From assembly GCF_007995155.1 (NCBI RefSeq), contig NZ_CP042593.1, positions 104,001 to 168,000 of the forward strand: 64,000 nt of DNA, read 5' to 3'. Below are positions 36,328 through 52,014 of this stretch, in pieces (position 1 is the first letter of the stretch; each line of letters opens with the position of its first letter). The notes beneath the pieces were generated by a model. It was not told where the DNA came from. It did no database searches and worked only from the letters and a program-made list of their open reading frames with translations. Position numbers and translations under genes: made by a program. Source of the DNA: Cytobacillus dafuensis. GTDB lineage: Bacteria; Bacillota; Bacilli; Bacillales; Cytobacillaceae.

Positions 36328-36684
<357 letters not shown>

Positions 36685-36687
36685 TCA

Positions 36688-37970
<1,283 letters not shown>

Positions 37971-37991
37971 TATTGAGAGGAGGTTCGCACA

Positions 37992-38255
37992 ATGAGTGAA
38001 CGCAACCAACGCAAAGTTTACACTGGGCGTGTTGTTTCAGACAAAATGGATAAGACCGTTACTGTCCTTGTTGAAACTCACAAAAAACACCCATTATACG
38101 GTAAACGCGTTAAGTACTCTAAAAAATTCAAAGCTCATGATGAGCAAAACGTAGCGAAAACAGGCGATATCGTCCGTATTATGGAAACTCGCCCGCTTTC
38201 AGCGACAAAACGTTTCCGTTTAGTAGAAGTAGTAGAAAAAGCAGTTATTATCTAA
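37992..38255 (+). CDS. rpsQ: Ribosomal protein S17
   Basis: The 87 residues include [17 protein letters not shown] and the OB-fold signature [21 protein letters not shown]17 binds 16S rRNA early in assembly. AGGAGG lies nine bases upstream. Confidence 0.98.
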   Translation: MSERNQRKVYTGRVVSDKMDKTVTVLVETHKKHPLYGKRVKYSKKFKAHDEQNVAKTGDIVRIMETRPLSATKRFRLVEVVEKAVII

Positions 38256-38274
38256 TTGTTCGGAAATAGCTTAA

Positions 38275-38664
<390 letters not shown>

Positions 38665-38699
38665 TTTAAATTAAAATGCCTTTAAGGAGGTGCTTACGG

Positions 38700-39011
38700 A
38701 TGCATGTAAAAAAAGGTGACAAAGTTATGGTCATCTCTGGTAAGGATAAAGGCAAAACAGGTGTTATTCTTGCAGCGTTTCCTAAACAAGACCGTGTTCT
38801 TGTTGAAGGAGTTAACATTGTAAAAAAACACTCTAAGCCTTCCCAAATGAACCCACAAGGTGGAATCAATAGCCAGGAGGCACCTATTCATGTATCAAAT
38901 GTCATGCCTGTAGACCCTAAGTCTGGGAATCCAACACGTGTTGGCTACAAAACGGTTGATGGCAAAAAAGTACGTGTAGCAACAAAATCCGGTGAAGTTC
39001 TAGATAAATAG
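38700..39011 (+). CDS. rplX: Ribosomal protein L24
   Basis: The 103 residues start [19 protein letters not shown], a KOW motif, and initiate 50S assembly. The ATG at 38700 follows AAGGAGGTG; the upstream frame from 38676 is not conserved. Confidence 0.98.
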   Translation: MHVKKGDKVMVISGKDKGKTGVILAAFPKQDRVLVEGVNIVKKHSKPSQMNPQGGINSQEAPIHVSNVMPVDPKSGNPTRVGYKTVDGKKVRVATKSGEVLDK

Positions 39012-39039
39012 TTTATAGAAGAAGGGAGGTACTAATCAC

Positions 39040-39579
39040 ATGAACCGCCTAAAAGAAAAGTATACAAAAGAAATTACTCCTGCTCTTATGAGCAAGTTTA
39101 ACTATAAATCAGTAATGCAAGTACCTACGATTGATAAAATCGTTATCAACATGGGTGTTGGTGATGCTGTTCAAAATGCTAAAGCATTAGATAATGCGGT
39201 TGAAGAGTTAGCGTTACTTTCTGGTCAAAAACCAGTTGTTACTCGTGCGAAAAACTCTATCGCTGGATTCCGTTTACGTGAAGGTATGCCTATCGGTGCT
39301 AAAGTTACACTACGCGGGGAGCGCATGTATGAGTTTTTCGATAAGTTAGTCTCTGTTTCCCTTCCACGTGTACGTGACTTCCGCGGTATCTCTAAAAAGT
39401 CTTTTGATGGACGCGGAAACTACACTTTAGGTATTAAAGAGCAGTTAATCTTCCCTGAGATTGATTACGATAAAGTAAGCAAAGTTCGTGGTATGGATAT
39501 CGTTATCGTAACTACAGCTAATACTGATGAAGAAGCTCGTGAACTTTTAACTCAATTTGGAATGCCATTCCAAAAGTAA
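39040..39579 (+). CDS. rplE: Ribosomal protein L5
   Basis: L5 carries 5S rRNA into the central protuberance. The 179 residues include [21 protein letters not shown] split across the 5S-binding face and [19 protein letters not shown]. Confidence 0.98.
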   Translation: MNRLKEKYTKEITPALMSKFNYKSVMQVPTIDKIVINMGVGDAVQNAKALDNAVEELALLSGQKPVVTRAKNSIAGFRLREGMPIGAKVTLRGERMYEFFDKLVSVSLPRVRDFRGISKKSFDGRGNYTLGIKEQLIFPEIDYDKVSKVRGMDIVIVTTANTDEEARELLTQFGMPFQK

Positions 39580-39586
39580 TCGCTAA

Positions 39587-39790
<204 letters not shown>

Positions 39791-39819
39791 ACATAAGGTT
39801 TAGGAAGGAGGTAAAAACA

Positions 39820-40218
39820 ATGGTCATGACAGATCCAATTGCAGATTTGCTTACTCGCATCCGTAATGCGAATATGGTACGTCACGAAAAATTAGAAGTT
39901 CCTGCTTCTAATATCAAAAAAGAGATTGCTGATATCTTAAAGCGTGAAGGTTTTGTACGCGATGTTGAGTTTATCGAAGATAACAAACAAGGTATCATCC
40001 GCATTTTCTTAAAATACGGTTCAAACAACGAACGTGTAATTACTGGTCTTAAGCGTATAAGCAAGCCTGGTCTTCGTGTATACGCAAAAGCTGACGAAGT
40101 GCCACGTGTACTTAACGGCCTTGGAATTGCACTAGTTTCTACTTCTCAAGGAGTTCTTACAGATAAAGAAGCTCGTGCTAAACAAGTTGGCGGAGAAGTA
40201 TTAGCATACGTTTGGTAA
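39820..40218 (+). CDS. rpsH: Ribosomal protein S8
   Basis: The 132 residues start [19 protein letters not shown] and end with [21 protein letters not shown]8 organises the central domain of 16S rRNA and, in E. coli, represses the spc operon. AAGGAGG precedes the ATG. Confidence 0.98.
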   Translation: MVMTDPIADLLTRIRNANMVRHEKLEVPASNIKKEIADILKREGFVRDVEFIEDNKQGIIRIFLKYGSNNERVITGLKRISKPGLRVYAKADEVPRVLNGLGIALVSTSQGVLTDKEARAKQVGGEVLAYVW

Positions 40219-40249
40219 TAGAGTTTCTTAATGAATGGAGGTGCAATAA

Positions 40250-40789
40250 ATGTCTCGTATAGGTAAAAAACCAATTGAAATTCCAACTGGTGTTACGGTT
40301 AATATCGATAGCAAAAACACTGTTACAGTAAAGGGTCCTAAAGGTGAACTTACACGTTCATTCAACCCAGATTTAACGATTCAAGTAGAAGAAAATGTAT
40401 TAACAGTTTCTCGTCCATCTGAATCAAAAGAGCACCGTACAATTCACGGTACTACTCGTGCATTAATATCAAACATGGTTGAAGGTGTATCTAAAGGCTT
40501 TGAAAAAGGTCTAGAGCTAATCGGGGTCGGTTACCGTGCTCAAAAACAAGGTAAAAAACTTGTATTAAACGTAGGATACTCTCACCCTGTTGAAATCGAA
40601 CCTGAAGATGGTATTGAAGTTGAAGTTCCATCTAATACAAAGGTTATTGTTAAAGGTATCAGTAAAGAACGTGTTGGTGCATTAGCAGCTAACATTCGTG
40701 ATGTTCGTCCTCCAGAGCCTTACAAAGGAAAAGGTATCCGTTATGAAGGCGAATATGTGCGTCGTAAAGAAGGTAAAACTGGTAAGTAA
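40250..40789 (+). CDS. rplF: Ribosomal protein L6
   Basis: The 179 residues are two copies of the L6 fold, starting [15 protein letters not shown] and ending [21 protein letters not shown]6 binds near the sarcin-ricin loop. Confidence 0.98.
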   Translation: MSRIGKKPIEIPTGVTVNIDSKNTVTVKGPKGELTRSFNPDLTIQVEENVLTVSRPSESKEHRTIHGTTRALISNMVEGVSKGFEKGLELIGVGYRAQKQGKKLVLNVGYSHPVEIEPEDGIEVEVPSNTKVIVKGISKERVGALAANIRDVRPPEPYKGKGIRYEGEYVRRKEGKTGK

Positions 40790-40821
40790 TGCCGCATAGG
40801 TAAACGAAAGGAGTGACTTTA

Positions 40822-41184
40822 ATGATTACGAAGGCTGATAAAAATGCAGTTCGTAAGAAAAGACATGGCCGTGTACGTGCTAAGCTTTCTGGAACTGAAA
40901 CTCGTCCTCGTTTAAATGTGTTCCGCTCTAATAAGCATATTTATGCTCAATTAGTTGACGATGTTAAGGGAGTTACTTTAGCAAGTGCTTCTACTTTAGA
41001 TAAAGAAATTAACCTTGAATCTACAGGTAATGTTGACGCAGCTACAAAGGTCGGAGAATTAGTTGCGAAGCGTGCAGTAGAAAAAGGAATTAAAGCTGTC
41101 GTATTTGACCGTGGGGGATACCTCTATCATGGCCGCATTCGAGCATTAGCAGATGCAGCTCGCGAGAACGGTTTAGAATTTTAA
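40822..41184 (+). CDS. rplR: Ribosomal protein L18
   Basis: L18 binds 5S rRNA with L5. The 120 residues start [19 protein letters not shown] and contain [15 protein letters not shown] and [13 protein letters not shown]. The ATG at 40822 fits homologues better than the GTG at 40813, which lies within the AAGGAGTG site. Confidence 0.97.
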   Translation: MITKADKNAVRKKRHGRVRAKLSGTETRPRLNVFRSNKHIYAQLVDDVKGVTLASASTLDKEINLESTGNVDAATKVGELVAKRAVEKGIKAVVFDRGGYLYHGRIRALADAARENGLEF

Positions 41185-41187
41185 TAG

Positions 41188-41709
<522 letters not shown>

Positions 41710-41722
41710 GGAGGGAAATCAA

Positions 41723-41905
41723 ATGGCGAATAAACTAGAAATTACCCTCACTCGCAGCGTGATTGGCCGCCCAGGTGACCAACGCGAAACAGTTAAAGCT
41801 CTTGGCTTACGCAAATTGCACCAAACAGTTGAGCATCAAGACAATCCAGCTATTCGCGGAATGATCAATAAAGTTGCTCACCTTGTTACGGTAAAAGAAA
41901 TATAA
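41723..41905 (+). CDS. rpmD: Ribosomal protein L30
   Basis: The 60 residues include [20 protein letters not shown] and [20 protein letters not shown]. This is the bacterial L30 next to rpsE in the spc cluster. Confidence 0.98.
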   Translation: MANKLEITLTRSVIGRPGDQRETVKALGLRKLHQTVEHQDNPAIRGMINKVAHLVTVKEI

Positions 41906-41940
41906 TTTTTTACTCTTCTAACAAATAAGGAGGTGCCAAC

Positions 41941-42381
41941 ATGAAACTTCATGAATTAAAGCCTGCAGAAGGTTCACGTCAAGAACGCAAACGTAAAGGT
42001 CGTGGAATTGGTTCCGGTAATGGTAAAACTGCTGGTAAAGGTCATAAAGGTCAAAATGCTCGTTCTGGCGGCGGTGTTCGCCCTGGATTCGAGGGTGGTC
42101 AAACACCTTTATTCAGACGTTTACCAAAACGTGGTTTTACAAACATTAACCGTAAAGAATATGCGGTTGTGAACCTTGATGCTCTAAATCGTTTTGAAGA
42201 TGGTACTGAAGTAACTCCAGTACTTCTTATTGAAACAGGTGTAGTTAGCAACGAGAAAGCAGGAATCAAAATTCTTGCTAAAGGCAAAGTTGAGAAAAAG
42301 CTTACTGTTAAAGCTCATAAATTCTCCTCTGCTGCGAAGGAAGCTATTGAAGCTGCCGGCGGTCAAACTGAGGTGATTTAA
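41941..42381 (+). CDS. rplO: Ribosomal protein L15
   Basis: The 146 residues have the Gly/Lys-rich N-terminal extension ([17 protein letters not shown]) and a C-terminal globular domain. Its stop overlaps the secY start by one base (TAATG), coupling L15 with the translocon. Confidence 0.98.
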   Translation: MKLHELKPAEGSRQERKRKGRGIGSGNGKTAGKGHKGQNARSGGGVRPGFEGGQTPLFRRLPKRGFTNINRKEYAVVNLDALNRFEDGTEVTPVLLIETGVVSNEKAGIKILAKGKVEKKLTVKAHKFSSAAKEAIEAAGGQTEVI

Positions 42382-43676
42382 TGTTTCAGACAATCTCCAA
42401 TTTTATGCGCGTGGGTGATATAAGAAGAAAGATCCTATTCACCCTTTTAATGTTGGTTGTATTCCGTATTGGTACATTTATTCCTGTACCAGGAGTGAAT
42501 GCAGATCTTTTAAAGGCCCAGGATGAACTTAATGTATTCGGTCTTCTGGATACATTCGGCGGTGGGGCGTTACGAAACTTCTCAATTCTTGCAATGGGGA
42601 TTATGCCGTACATTACCGCATCCATTATTATTCAGTTGCTTCAAATGGACGTTGTTCCGAAGTTTACTGAATGGTCAAAGCAAGGAGAAGTTGGACGCCG
42701 TAAGTTAGCTCAGTTTACCCGCTATTTCACTATTGTGCTTGGTTTTATCCAAGCTTTAGGTATGTCATACGGGTTCAACAACCTAGCTGGCGGGCAGTTA
42801 ATTGAAAATCCAAGTATCGGAAACTATCTATTAATTGCAGTAGTCTTAACAGCAGGAACTTCATTCTTAATGTGGCTAGGTGAACAAATCACTTCAAAAG
42901 GTGTTGGAAACGGAATCTCTGTCATCATTTTTGCTGGGATCGTAGCTGGTATTCCATCTACATTTAATCAAATTTATGCTCAGTCATTTGAAAATGCTGG
43001 AGAGCAGCTGTTCCTTAACATTGTAAAATTTGTACTACTTGCTATTGCAGTTATTGCAATTGTTGTCGGTACTATCTTTATTCAGCAAGCATTAAGAAAA
43101 ATTCCTATTCAATACGCAAAAAGAATGGTAGCAGGAAAAGGTCCAGTTGGTGGTCAATCCTCTCACTTACCTTTAAAAGTAAATGCTGCAGGTGTAATTC
43201 CGGTTATCTTTGCAGTTTCTTTTATCGTTACACCAAGAACGATTGCTTCATTCTTTGAGCAAAATGAGGTAACACTCTGGATTGAAAGAGTATTTAATTA
43301 CTCAAATCCAATAGGAATGGTCGTGTATAGTGCACTGATTATTGCCTTTACTTATTTCTACGCTTTCATTCAAGTAAATCCTGAACAAGTTTCGGATAAC
43401 TTGAAAAAGCAAGGCGGTTATATTCCTGGTATACGTCCAGGAAAAAGTACTCAAGAGTATTTAACTCGTGTTCTATATCGTTTAACATTTGTGGGAGCCT
43501 TATTCCTGACAGCTATTGCGATCTTGCCGATTCTCTTTATTAATCTTTCTGGTTTGCCGCAATCTGCTCAAATTGGGGGAACAAGCTTATTAATTGTTAT
43601 TGGTGTTGCACTAGAAACAATGAAGCAGCTTGAGGCTCAACTTGTGAAACGTCATTATAAAGGGTTTATTAAATAA
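42381..43676 (+). CDS. secY: SecY, preprotein translocase channel
   Basis: SecY forms the protein-conducting channel. The 431 residues show about ten membrane helices, with [17 protein letters not shown] and the cytoplasmic loop [18 protein letters not shown]. It is coupled to rplO and followed by adk and map, the normal Bacillus order. Confidence 0.98.
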   Translation: MFQTISNFMRVGDIRRKILFTLLMLVVFRIGTFIPVPGVNADLLKAQDELNVFGLLDTFGGGALRNFSILAMGIMPYITASIIIQLLQMDVVPKFTEWSKQGEVGRRKLAQFTRYFTIVLGFIQALGMSYGFNNLAGGQLIENPSIGNYLLIAVVLTAGTSFLMWLGEQITSKGVGNGISVIIFAGIVAGIPSTFNQIYAQSFENAGEQLFLNIVKFVLLAIAVIAIVVGTIFIQQALRKIPIQYAKRMVAGKGPVGGQSSHLPLKVNAAGVIPVIFAVSFIVTPRTIASFFEQNEVTLWIERVFNYSNPIGMVVYSALIIAFTYFYAFIQVNPEQVSDNLKKQGGYIPGIRPGKSTQEYLTRVLYRLTFVGALFLTAIAILPILFINLSGLPQSAQIGGTSLLIVIGVALETMKQLEAQLVKRHYKGFIK

Positions 43677-44389
<713 letters not shown>

Positions 44390-44390
<1 letters not shown>

Positions 44391-45136
44391 TGATCATTTG
44401 CAAAACACCGCGTGAAATTGAAATCATGCGTGAAGCTGGAAAAATTGTAGCGCTGACTCATCAAGAACTGAAAAAACATATTGCTTCAGGCATTACAACC
44501 TTAGAATTGGATGACATTGCTGAAAAGTTTATAAAAAAACATGATGCAATTCCATCTTTTAAAGGTTATAATGGCTTTCGCGGAAGCATCTGTGCTTCAG
44601 TTAATAATGAGCTTGTTCATGGGATTCCTAGTAATCGGGTATTAAAGAATGGCGACATTATAAGCGTTGATATCGGTGCTAAATTTAACGGTTATCATGG
44701 TGATTCTGCTTGGACGTATCCTGTAGGTACGATTGATAAGGAAACTCAAACACTTCTGGATGTAACTGAGGAATCTTTATATAAAGGTCTTACAGAAGCA
44801 AAACCAGGAGAGCGTCTGTCGAACATCTCACATGCGATTCAAACTTATGCGGAATCATATGGTTTTTCCATTGTACGCGAGTATGTAGGTCATGGAATAG
44901 GGCAAGACTTACATGAGGATCCGCAAATTCCTCATTACGGTCCCCCGAACAAGGGCCCACGCTTAAAACCGGGGATGGTACTTGCTGTTGAACCTATGGT
45001 GAATGCAGGAAGCCGATATGTAAAAACGTTAACAGATAACTGGACAGTTGTAACGGTTGACGGAAAAATGTGTGCTCATTTTGAACATACAATTGCCATC
45101 ACAGAAACAGGTTATGAGATCCTTACAAAAGCCTAA
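44390..45136 (+). CDS. map: Type I methionine aminopeptidase
   Basis: Map removes the initiator methionine. The 248 residues carry the metal ligands in [40 protein letters not shown] and [10 protein letters not shown]. It overlaps adk by one base (TAATG). Confidence 0.98.
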
Positions 45137-45226
45137 TTTGTAGGTGATTTTCTCTGTTCCTTCCATTCTGTTCTATTTTTAGGTCAAACTTGTATTGGTT
45201 CTTTTAGGACTTCATGCTAAACATTG

Positions 45227-45235
45227 TGTTATAAT
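45227..45235 (+). promoter_or_regulatory. Candidate extended -10 promoter before infA
   Basis: TGTTATAAT at 45227-45235 is an extended -10, but no good -35 is visible upstream. It lies in the 235-base gap between map and infA, which otherwise shows nothing gene-like. Confidence 0.4.
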
Positions 45236-45371
45236 AATAAGGTTGTTGGCATCTTAAGAAGTTCAGAAAGATTACAAGAAACCGGTTGTGCAACTAATGG
45301 AAAATGCACTTTGCATCTAGCAAAGTATAAAAAATGATTTCGTATTTGAAATGAAAAGGGGGACACGTTCG

Positions 45372-45590
45372 ATGGCGAAAGACGATGTAATTGAGATCGA
45401 AGGTACTGTTGTTGACACTTTGCCAAATGCCATGTTTAAAGTAGAGTTAGAGAATGGTCATACAGTGTTAGCACACGTTTCTGGGAAAATCCGCATGCAC
45501 TTTATCCGTATATTACCTGGGGATAAAGTAACTGTAGAGCTTTCTCCATATGACTTAACTCGCGGAAGAATCACTTATCGTTTTAAATAA
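45372..45590 (+). CDS. infA: Translation initiation factor IF-1
   Basis: The 72 residues are an S1-type OB fold starting [18 protein letters not shown] and ending [15 protein letters not shown]. The ATG at 45372 follows GGGGGACA; an upstream TTG at 45351 is not conserved. Confidence 0.98.
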   Translation: MAKDDVIEIEGTVVDTLPNAMFKVELENGHTVLAHVSGKIRMHFIRILPGDKVTVELSPYDLTRGRITYRFK

Positions 45591-45740
<150 letters not shown>

Positions 45741-45762
45741 ATACAAGGAGGTGCGCTAACGA

Positions 45763-46128
45763 ATGGCACGTATTGCTGGTGTAGATATTCCACGTGAAAA
45801 ACGTGTAGTAATATCCTTAACTTACATCTATGGAATTGGTAAAGTAACTGCACAAAAAGTTTTAGCAGAAGCTGGTGTTTCTGAAGACACTCGTGTTCGT
45901 GATTTAACTGAAGACGAATTAAATAAAATTCGTGAAGTAATCGACAAATTAAAAGTTGAAGGTGACCTTCGCCGTGAGGTTTCACTTAACATTAAGCGTT
46001 TAATGGAAATCGGTTGCTATCGCGGTCTTCGTCATCGCCGTGGTCTACCTGTTCGTGGACAAAATACTAAGAACAATGCTCGTACACGCAAAGGTCCTCG
46101 TAAGACTGTAGCGAACAAGAAGAAATAA
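45763..46128 (+). CDS. rpsM: Ribosomal protein S13
   Basis: The 121 residues start [20 protein letters not shown] and end [15 protein letters not shown], with the HhH-like segment [12 protein letters not shown]13 bridges the head of 30S to 50S. Confidence 0.98.
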   Translation: MARIAGVDIPREKRVVISLTYIYGIGKVTAQKVLAEAGVSEDTRVRDLTEDELNKIREVIDKLKVEGDLRREVSLNIKRLMEIGCYRGLRHRRGLPVRGQNTKNNARTRKGPRKTVANKKK

Positions 46129-46149
46129 TCAGTAAAGGAGGTACTTTAA

Positions 46150-46539
<390 letters not shown>

Positions 46540-46715
46540 TTTTTCTGTATAAATTTCGTATCCTTGTCTATAATGGGATATGATGGAAAAAAGTTTCTAC
46601 TTTTTGTACAGAATATGATTCAAGTTGTTGTGCGCAAAACGGGAACGTATACATGGGGAATTTCGGTTAATTTTGCTAACCGGGGTTTCGACGTTTTGAA
46701 GGAGGGTATATTTTC

Positions 46716-47660
46716 ATGATCGAAATAGAAAAACCAAAAATCGAAACGGTTGAGATCAGCGATGATGCCAAGTACGGGAAGTTCGTTGTAGAGCCACTTG
46801 AGCGTGGATATGGTACAACTTTGGGTAACTCCTTACGTCGTATCCTTTTATCCTCACTCCCTGGTGCCGCAGTTACATCAATTCAGATTGATGGGGTACT
46901 TCATGAGTTCTCAACAATTGAAGGCGTCGTAGAAGATGTGACATCTATCATTTTAAACATCAAAAAGCTTGCACTGAAAATCTACTCTGATGAAGAGAAG
47001 ACTCTTGAAATCGATGTACAGGGTGAAGGCGCAGTTAAAGCCGCTGATATTACTCATGACAGCGATGTTGAAATTCTAAATCCAGATCTTCACATTGCTA
47101 CTTTAGGAACGAACGGTCATTTACGCATGCGTTTAACAGCTAGACGCGGTCGTGGATATACACCTGCCGTCCAAAATAAAAGAGAAGATCAGCCGATTGG
47201 TGTGATTCCAATCGATTCTATCTATACACCTGTTTCACGTGTTTCTTTCCAAGTAGAAAATACACGCGTAGGCCAAATGACTAACTATGATAAGTTAACA
47301 TTTGACGTTTGGACTGATGGAAGTACAGGTCCTCAAGATGCAGTTGCACTTGGTGCGAAGGTTTTAACTGAGCATTTGAATATCTTCGTTGGATTAACGG
47401 ATGAAGCTCAAAATGCTGAAATTATGGTTGAAAAAGAAGAAGATCAAAAAGAAAAAGTACTTGAGATGACAATTGAAGAGCTTGATTTATCAGTTCGTTC
47501 ATACAACTGTTTAAAGCGTGCCGGAATCAATACCGTTCAAGAATTAGCTAATAAGACGGAAGAAGATATGATGAAGGTTCGTAACTTAGGCAGAAAGTCT
47601 CTTGAGGAAGTTAAACACAAACTAGAAGAGCTTGGATTAGGCTTACGTAAAGATGACTGA
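46716..47660 (+). CDS. rpoA: RNA polymerase alpha subunit
   Basis: The 314 residues have the N-terminal dimerisation domain ([20 protein letters not shown]) and the C-terminal HhH domain ([19 protein letters not shown]) that contacts UP elements and activators. AAGGAGGG lies upstream; a 176-base spacer separates it from rpsK. Confidence 0.98.
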   Translation: MIEIEKPKIETVEISDDAKYGKFVVEPLERGYGTTLGNSLRRILLSSLPGAAVTSIQIDGVLHEFSTIEGVVEDVTSIILNIKKLALKIYSDEEKTLEIDVQGEGAVKAADITHDSDVEILNPDLHIATLGTNGHLRMRLTARRGRGYTPAVQNKREDQPIGVIPIDSIYTPVSRVSFQVENTRVGQMTNYDKLTFDVWTDGSTGPQDAVALGAKVLTEHLNIFVGLTDEAQNAEIMVEKEEDQKEKVLEMTIEELDLSVRSYNCLKRAGINTVQELANKTEEDMMKVRNLGRKSLEEVKHKLEELGLGLRKDD

Positions 47661-47716
47661 TAAGTAATTGCTTCATGAGGCATTTTGACGAGGCTACCTA
47701 AAGCTTTTATGAATGA

Positions 47717-48103
<387 letters not shown>

Positions 48104-48185
48104 TTTCATCTAGTTAAGGAATGAGGTTTTGATGAAGAGGCCGGTGCTTGCACCGATTTCCTCTAGTCAATCCTCACGCCTAACT

Positions 48186-48239
48186 TATAGAAAAACCTTT
48201 GCATAGGGCAGGACAGTAGTTCTTTGCCCTTTTTCTATA
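48186..48239 (+). terminator. Terminator of the alpha operon
   Basis: TATAGAAAAA (48186-48195) pairs with TTTTTCTATA (48230-48239), enclosing GGGCA ... TTGCCC. The T-tract lies on the right arm. Confidence 0.75.
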
Positions 48240-48242
48240 AGA

Positions 48243-48418
48243 TGTTTAGCTGCTAAATTTTAGTAGCTAAACGAATTTTAGCAAAAAAAGTGAGCGTTAC
48301 GATGAGCATGATTTTATATATGACTCGTCTAGCTCTTGCACCTTTCCGAATTAGTTTCAAAGTTTACGCACAACAGGGGGGCCCTGTTTTAACGGGGAGG
48401 TGCAGGCTTTTTTTTAGG
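48243..48418 (+). other. Structured gene-free stretch after rplQ
   Basis: After the alpha-operon terminator there is a perfect-looking hairpin, GTTTAGCTGCTAA (48244-48256) / TTAGTAGCTAAAC (48260-48272). It is followed by a second fold in which TTGCACCTTTCCG (about 48335-48347) can pair with CGGGGAGGTGCAG (about 48393-48405), with CAGGG / CCCTG (48374-48386) inside and a long T-run from 48407. A 63-codon open frame across it has no ribosome site or family resemblance. It could be a small RNA or a leader ending in a terminator. Confidence 0.5.
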
Positions 48419-48575
48419 GATAAATCTATGATTTTGAGCTTGAATAGAGAGGCAGTCTTGGCTTTAATAAAGCTCGGATAGCAGATTATCTAGTAAGTTT
48501 ACTTTCAAGATTACAAGCTGTGTAATCTTATTCTATTTGTTATAGGAATAAATATCCGCTGTCATACTATTTATG

Positions 48576-48599
48576 CTCGCCAATTGTGGCGGGTTTTTT
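48576..48599 (+). terminator. Terminator upstream of ecfA1
   Basis: CGCCA (48578-48582) ATTG spacer TGGCG (48587-48591) then a T-run to 48599. Confidence 0.75.
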
Positions 48600-48611
48600 A
48601 ATATGGCTGTA

Positions 48612-48651
48612 TTAAAGCTCAGTGTTGATCATGCTATTTTGTTGTTGATTG
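48612..48651 (+). repeat. 40-bp interspersed repeat, copy 1
   Basis: This 40-base stretch matches 61071-61110 at about 35 of 40 positions, including the shared ATGCTATTTTGTTGTTGATT core, on the same strand. Confidence 0.6.
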
Positions 48652-48705
48652 TCTGAGAGATCAGTATAGAATAGAGAGAAGAGAGAGATGAGAGGAGGAA
48701 CAACA

Positions 48706-49548
48706 ATGAGCAAGAAGCCCCTAGTTCAGCTAAATAATGTCTCATTTCAATATGATATTCAGGCGAATTATGCCCTTCAGGATGTATCCTTTGAGGTCTA
48801 TGAAGGTGAGTGGCTCGCGATTGTTGGTCATAACGGCTCAGGGAAATCCACCCTGGCGAAGCTATTAAATGGGCTGCAATATCCGCAGGAAGGGACTATT
48901 ACTGTAGATGGCATGCTTTTAACGGAAGAAACGGTGTGGGAAACGAGAAGAAAGATTGGAATGGTGTTTCAAAATCCGGACAATCAATTTGTTGGAACGA
49001 CTGTCCAGGATGATGTGGCTTTTGGTTTAGAAAATAACGGGATTGCTAGAGATGATATGATTGAAAGAGTCAATAGTTCCCTGAATAAGGTGAAAATGGC
49101 GCAATTTCTTGATCAAGAGCCGCACCATCTGTCTGGAGGCCAAAAGCAAAGGGTGGCAATCGCCGGTGTAATTGCCCTTAGACCATCTGTCATTATTTTA
49201 GATGAAGCAACCTCTATGCTTGATCCGAGAGGAAGAGAAGAGGTTCTAGAAACGGTTAGAGAATTGAAAGAAACTCATAATATGACCGTTATTTCCATTA
49301 CTCATGATTTAGAGGAAGCAGCAAAAGCTGATCGAATCATTGTCATGAATAAAGGCAAGCTTTATAGAGAAGGTACGCCAGAGGAAATATTTCAAATGGA
49401 CGAAGAGCTTGTTAAGCTTGGTCTAGATATCCCATTTCCTGTGAAAATGAGCAAATTTTTAAAAGAGCAAGGCATTTCCCTATCGAGACATTTTTTATCG
49501 GAAGAAGAGTTGGTGGCAGAGTTATGGACATCTTACTACAACAAGTAG
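48706..49548 (+). CDS. ecfA1: EcfA1, ATPase of the ECF vitamin transporter module
   Basis: ECF transporters import vitamins and metal cofactors with interchangeable substrate proteins. The 280 residues have Walker [15 protein letters not shown], the Q-loop FQNPDNQF, the ABC signature LSGGQKQR and Walker [14 protein letters not shown]. The ATG at 48706 follows GAGGAGG. It overlaps ecfA2 by 25 bases. Confidence 0.97.
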   Translation: MSKKPLVQLNNVSFQYDIQANYALQDVSFEVYEGEWLAIVGHNGSGKSTLAKLLNGLQYPQEGTITVDGMLLTEETVWETRRKIGMVFQNPDNQFVGTTVQDDVAFGLENNGIARDDMIERVNSSLNKVKMAQFLDQEPHHLSGGQKQRVAIAGVIALRPSVIILDEATSMLDPRGREEVLETVRELKETHNMTVISITHDLEEAAKADRIIVMNKGKLYREGTPEEIFQMDEELVKLGLDIPFPVKMSKFLKEQGISLSRHFLSEEELVAELWTSYYNK

Positions 49549-50393
49549 AATATCGATATCAGGCGAATACCCCTTTTGAACGGTTAGCTATAAAGGATGT
49601 TTCTATCGATATTCCATCGGGGACATTTCTTGCTATTATCGGACATACAGGTTCAGGTAAATCAACCATTCTACAGCATCTAAATGCATTGTTGAAGCCA
49701 ACGGCCGGTAAAGTCATCATAGGGGATAAAGAAATCACTTCAGAGAAGAAGCAGAAAAACCTTAAAGAAGTAAGGCAAAAAGTAGGGATTGTGTTTCAAT
49801 TTCCAGAGCATCAATTATTTGAGGAAACGGTTGAGAAGGATATTTGCTTCGGACCGATGAATTTTGGTGTTTCAGAGGATGAAGCAAAAAAACGGGCAAG
49901 AATCGCGATTCGTCAAGTTGGTCTCTCTGAAGACATTTTGGATAAATCACCTTTTGATTTATCTGGTGGTCAAATGAGAAGAGTTGCTATTGCTGGTGTA
50001 CTGGCAATGGAACCGGATGTCATTGTTCTGGACGAGCCGACAGCAGGTCTTGACCCTAGAGGACGAAAAGAAATAATGGAGATGTTCTATGCTCTCCATC
50101 AGGAAAGAAAGCTTTCTACTGTACTTGTTACTCATAGTATGGAGGATGCCTCAAGGTATGCTGATCAAATTGTGATTATGCATCAAGGGGAAGTGTACAA
50201 AAAAGGAACACCTGAGGAAATTTTTTCTTCACCTGAAGGCTTATTGGAGCTTGGGCTAGATGTTCCAGAGGTTGTCCGTTTTCAGCAAAAAATTGAAAAG
50301 GCTTTTCAAATGAATTTTCCTAAAACGTGCTTATCTGTCGAGCAGCTTACGGAGGAAATTGCTGCATTATTGAAGAGGGGTGAGCAGAGATGA
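49524..50393 (+). CDS. ecfA2: EcfA2, second ATPase of the ECF module
   Basis: The 289 residues have Walker [33 protein letters not shown], signature [13 protein letters not shown] and Walker [14 protein letters not shown]. It forms the nucleotide-binding heterodimer with EcfA1 and overlaps both neighbours. Confidence 0.97.
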   Translation: MDILLQQVEYRYQANTPFERLAIKDVSIDIPSGTFLAIIGHTGSGKSTILQHLNALLKPTAGKVIIGDKEITSEKKQKNLKEVRQKVGIVFQFPEHQLFEETVEKDICFGPMNFGVSEDEAKKRARIAIRQVGLSEDILDKSPFDLSGGQMRRVAIAGVLAMEPDVIVLDEPTAGLDPRGRKEIMEMFYALHQERKLSTVLVTHSMEDASRYADQIVIMHQGEVYKKGTPEEIFSSPEGLLELGLDVPEVVRFQQKIEKAFQMNFPKTCLSVEQLTEEIAALLKRGEQR

Positions 50394-51187
50394 TGGAGAA
50401 AATGATTTTTGGCCGCTATGTTCCTGCTCAATCTTTCATCCATAAGATGGATCCACGATCAAAGCTGCTTTTGATTTTTTTATTTGTTTGCATTGTTTTT
50501 ATCGCGAACAACACCGTGACATACGCTCTATTAGTTGTTTATACCTTTTTTATGGTTTCTTTGTCCAAAGTTCCTTTTCGCTTTATTATTGCAGGGCTAA
50601 AGCCTGTTCTTTGGCTCGTCCTTTTCACAATGCTATTGCATTTGTTTTTAACAAAAGAAGGGGAAATCATATTTCAGGCAGGCTGGTTCAAGATCTATGA
50701 AGAAGGATTAAGGCAAGGGATATTCATTTCTATGCGCTTCTTCTTACTGATATTAATGACTTCCATTCTTACGTTAACGACGACACCGATTGAAATAACG
50801 GATGGTTTGGAGAGCTTGCTGCATCCGTTAAATAAAGTGAAGTTTCCTGTGCATGAGCTGGCTCTTATGATGTCAATTTCACTTAGGTTTATTCCAACAC
50901 TGATGCAAGAGACAGATAAGATTATGAAGGCTCAAACAGCAAGAGGCGTTGATTTTACAAGCGGACCCATTAAAGAAAGGGTTAAGGCAATCATTCCACT
51001 TTTAATCCCTCTTTTTGTCAGTTCCTTTAAAAGGGCTGAAGAGCTTGCTACAGCGATGGAAGCAAGGGGATACCGCGGCGGGGAAGGACGAACGAAATAT
51101 CGGCAGCTTAGCTGGAGATTCAATGATACTATTATGCTCTTGCTGCTTGTTTTATTGACGCTTTTATTATTTTTACTAAGAACGTAA
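50390..51187 (+). CDS. ecfT: EcfT, transmembrane coupling protein of the ECF module
   Basis: The 265 residues have five or so membrane helices and the two coupling-helix Ala-Arg-Gly motifs (AQTARGVDF and MEARGYRGGEGRT) that contact the ATPases. It overlaps ecfA2 by four bases. The substrate-binding S components are elsewhere, as expected for a group II system. Confidence 0.97.
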   Translation: MMEKMIFGRYVPAQSFIHKMDPRSKLLLIFLFVCIVFIANNTVTYALLVVYTFFMVSLSKVPFRFIIAGLKPVLWLVLFTMLLHLFLTKEGEIIFQAGWFKIYEEGLRQGIFISMRFFLLILMTSILTLTTTPIEITDGLESLLHPLNKVKFPVHELALMMSISLRFIPTLMQETDKIMKAQTARGVDFTSGPIKERVKAIIPLLIPLFVSSFKRAEELATAMEARGYRGGEGRTKYRQLSWRFNDTIMLLLLVLLTLLLFLLRT

Positions 51188-51196
51188 TGGGGCAAG

Positions 51197-51937
51197 ATGA
51201 TGAAAAGACTAAAGTGTGTTGTAGCCTATGACGGAACACTTTTTGCTGGCTATCAGGTTCAGCCGAAAAAGCGGACAGTGCAGGGGGAAATCGAGACTGC
51301 CTTGAAGAAGCTGCACAAGGGGGCAGATGTAAAGATCATTGCCTCAGGTAGAACGGATGCAGGTGTACATGCAAAAGGGCAGGTTATTCATTTCGATTCG
51401 GAGTTGCAAATTCCACTGTCAAAGTGGGATATCGCCCTTAATTCGCTTTTGCCTGATGATATCGTGATTGTCAAAACAGAGGAAGCAGAACAGGATTTTC
51501 ATGCCCGTTTTGATGCAAAAGGGAAGGAATACCGCTATTTTCTGCATCGATCCCCTAAGAGAGATCCATTCAGCCGACATTATGCATTTCAGTATCCCTA
51601 TTCTTTAAATATCTCTGCTATGAAAGAGGCCATTGTTCATCTGCTTGGCACCCATGACTTTACAAGCTTCTGCTCTGCAAAGACGGAAGTAGAGGATAAG
51701 GTAAGAGAAATAAAAGAGATTGAGCTGATTGAGGATAATGGGGAGCTTGTGTTCCGCTTTGTTGGTAATGGCTTTTTGTATAATATGGTGAGAATCTTAG
51801 TCGGAACTCTTTTAGAGGTCGGAGTTGGAGATAGAGACCCGGAATCCATATTGGACATTTTGGATAAGAAAGACCGATCTTATGCGGGAAAAACGGCTCC
51901 TGGACATGGGCTTTATTTATGGAATGTTTTTTATTAA
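51197..51937 (+). CDS. truA: TruA, tRNA pseudouridine(38-40) synthase
   Basis: The 246 residues contain the catalytic aspartate in [15 protein letters not shown] and the [20 protein letters not shown] segment. Two ATGs in a row (51197, 51200) are possible starts; the second has better spacing from the GGGG. It follows ecfT directly. Confidence 0.96.
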   Translation: MMKRLKCVVAYDGTLFAGYQVQPKKRTVQGEIETALKKLHKGADVKIIASGRTDAGVHAKGQVIHFDSELQIPLSKWDIALNSLLPDDIVIVKTEEAEQDFHARFDAKGKEYRYFLHRSPKRDPFSRHYAFQYPYSLNISAMKEAIVHLLGTHDFTSFCSAKTEVEDKVREIKEIELIEDNGELVFRFVGNGFLYNMVRILVGTLLEVGVGDRDPESILDILDKKDRSYAGKTAPGHGLYLWNVFY

Positions 51938-51978
51938 AAAAAATGTTCCAAAACAACTAAACCTGGTGTAACATTTTA

Positions 51979-52007
51979 TTGACAATAGCTGTATAAAAGT
52001 GTATCAT
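51979..52007 (+). promoter_or_regulatory. Sigma-A promoter of rplM-rpsI
   Basis: TTGACA at 51979-51984 and TATCAT at 52002-52007 with a 17-base spacer. Confidence 0.7.
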
Positions 52008-52014
52008 AGCAAAG

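Noticed and set aside
45137..45371. A small KOW-domain gene (ybzG-like) between map and infA
   Set aside because: Some Bacilli carry one here, but no frame in this gap has a start, ribosome site and the expected motif.
48290..48481. 63-codon open frame after rplQ
   Set aside because: It has no ribosome site, runs through two hairpins and a terminator T-run, and resembles no family.
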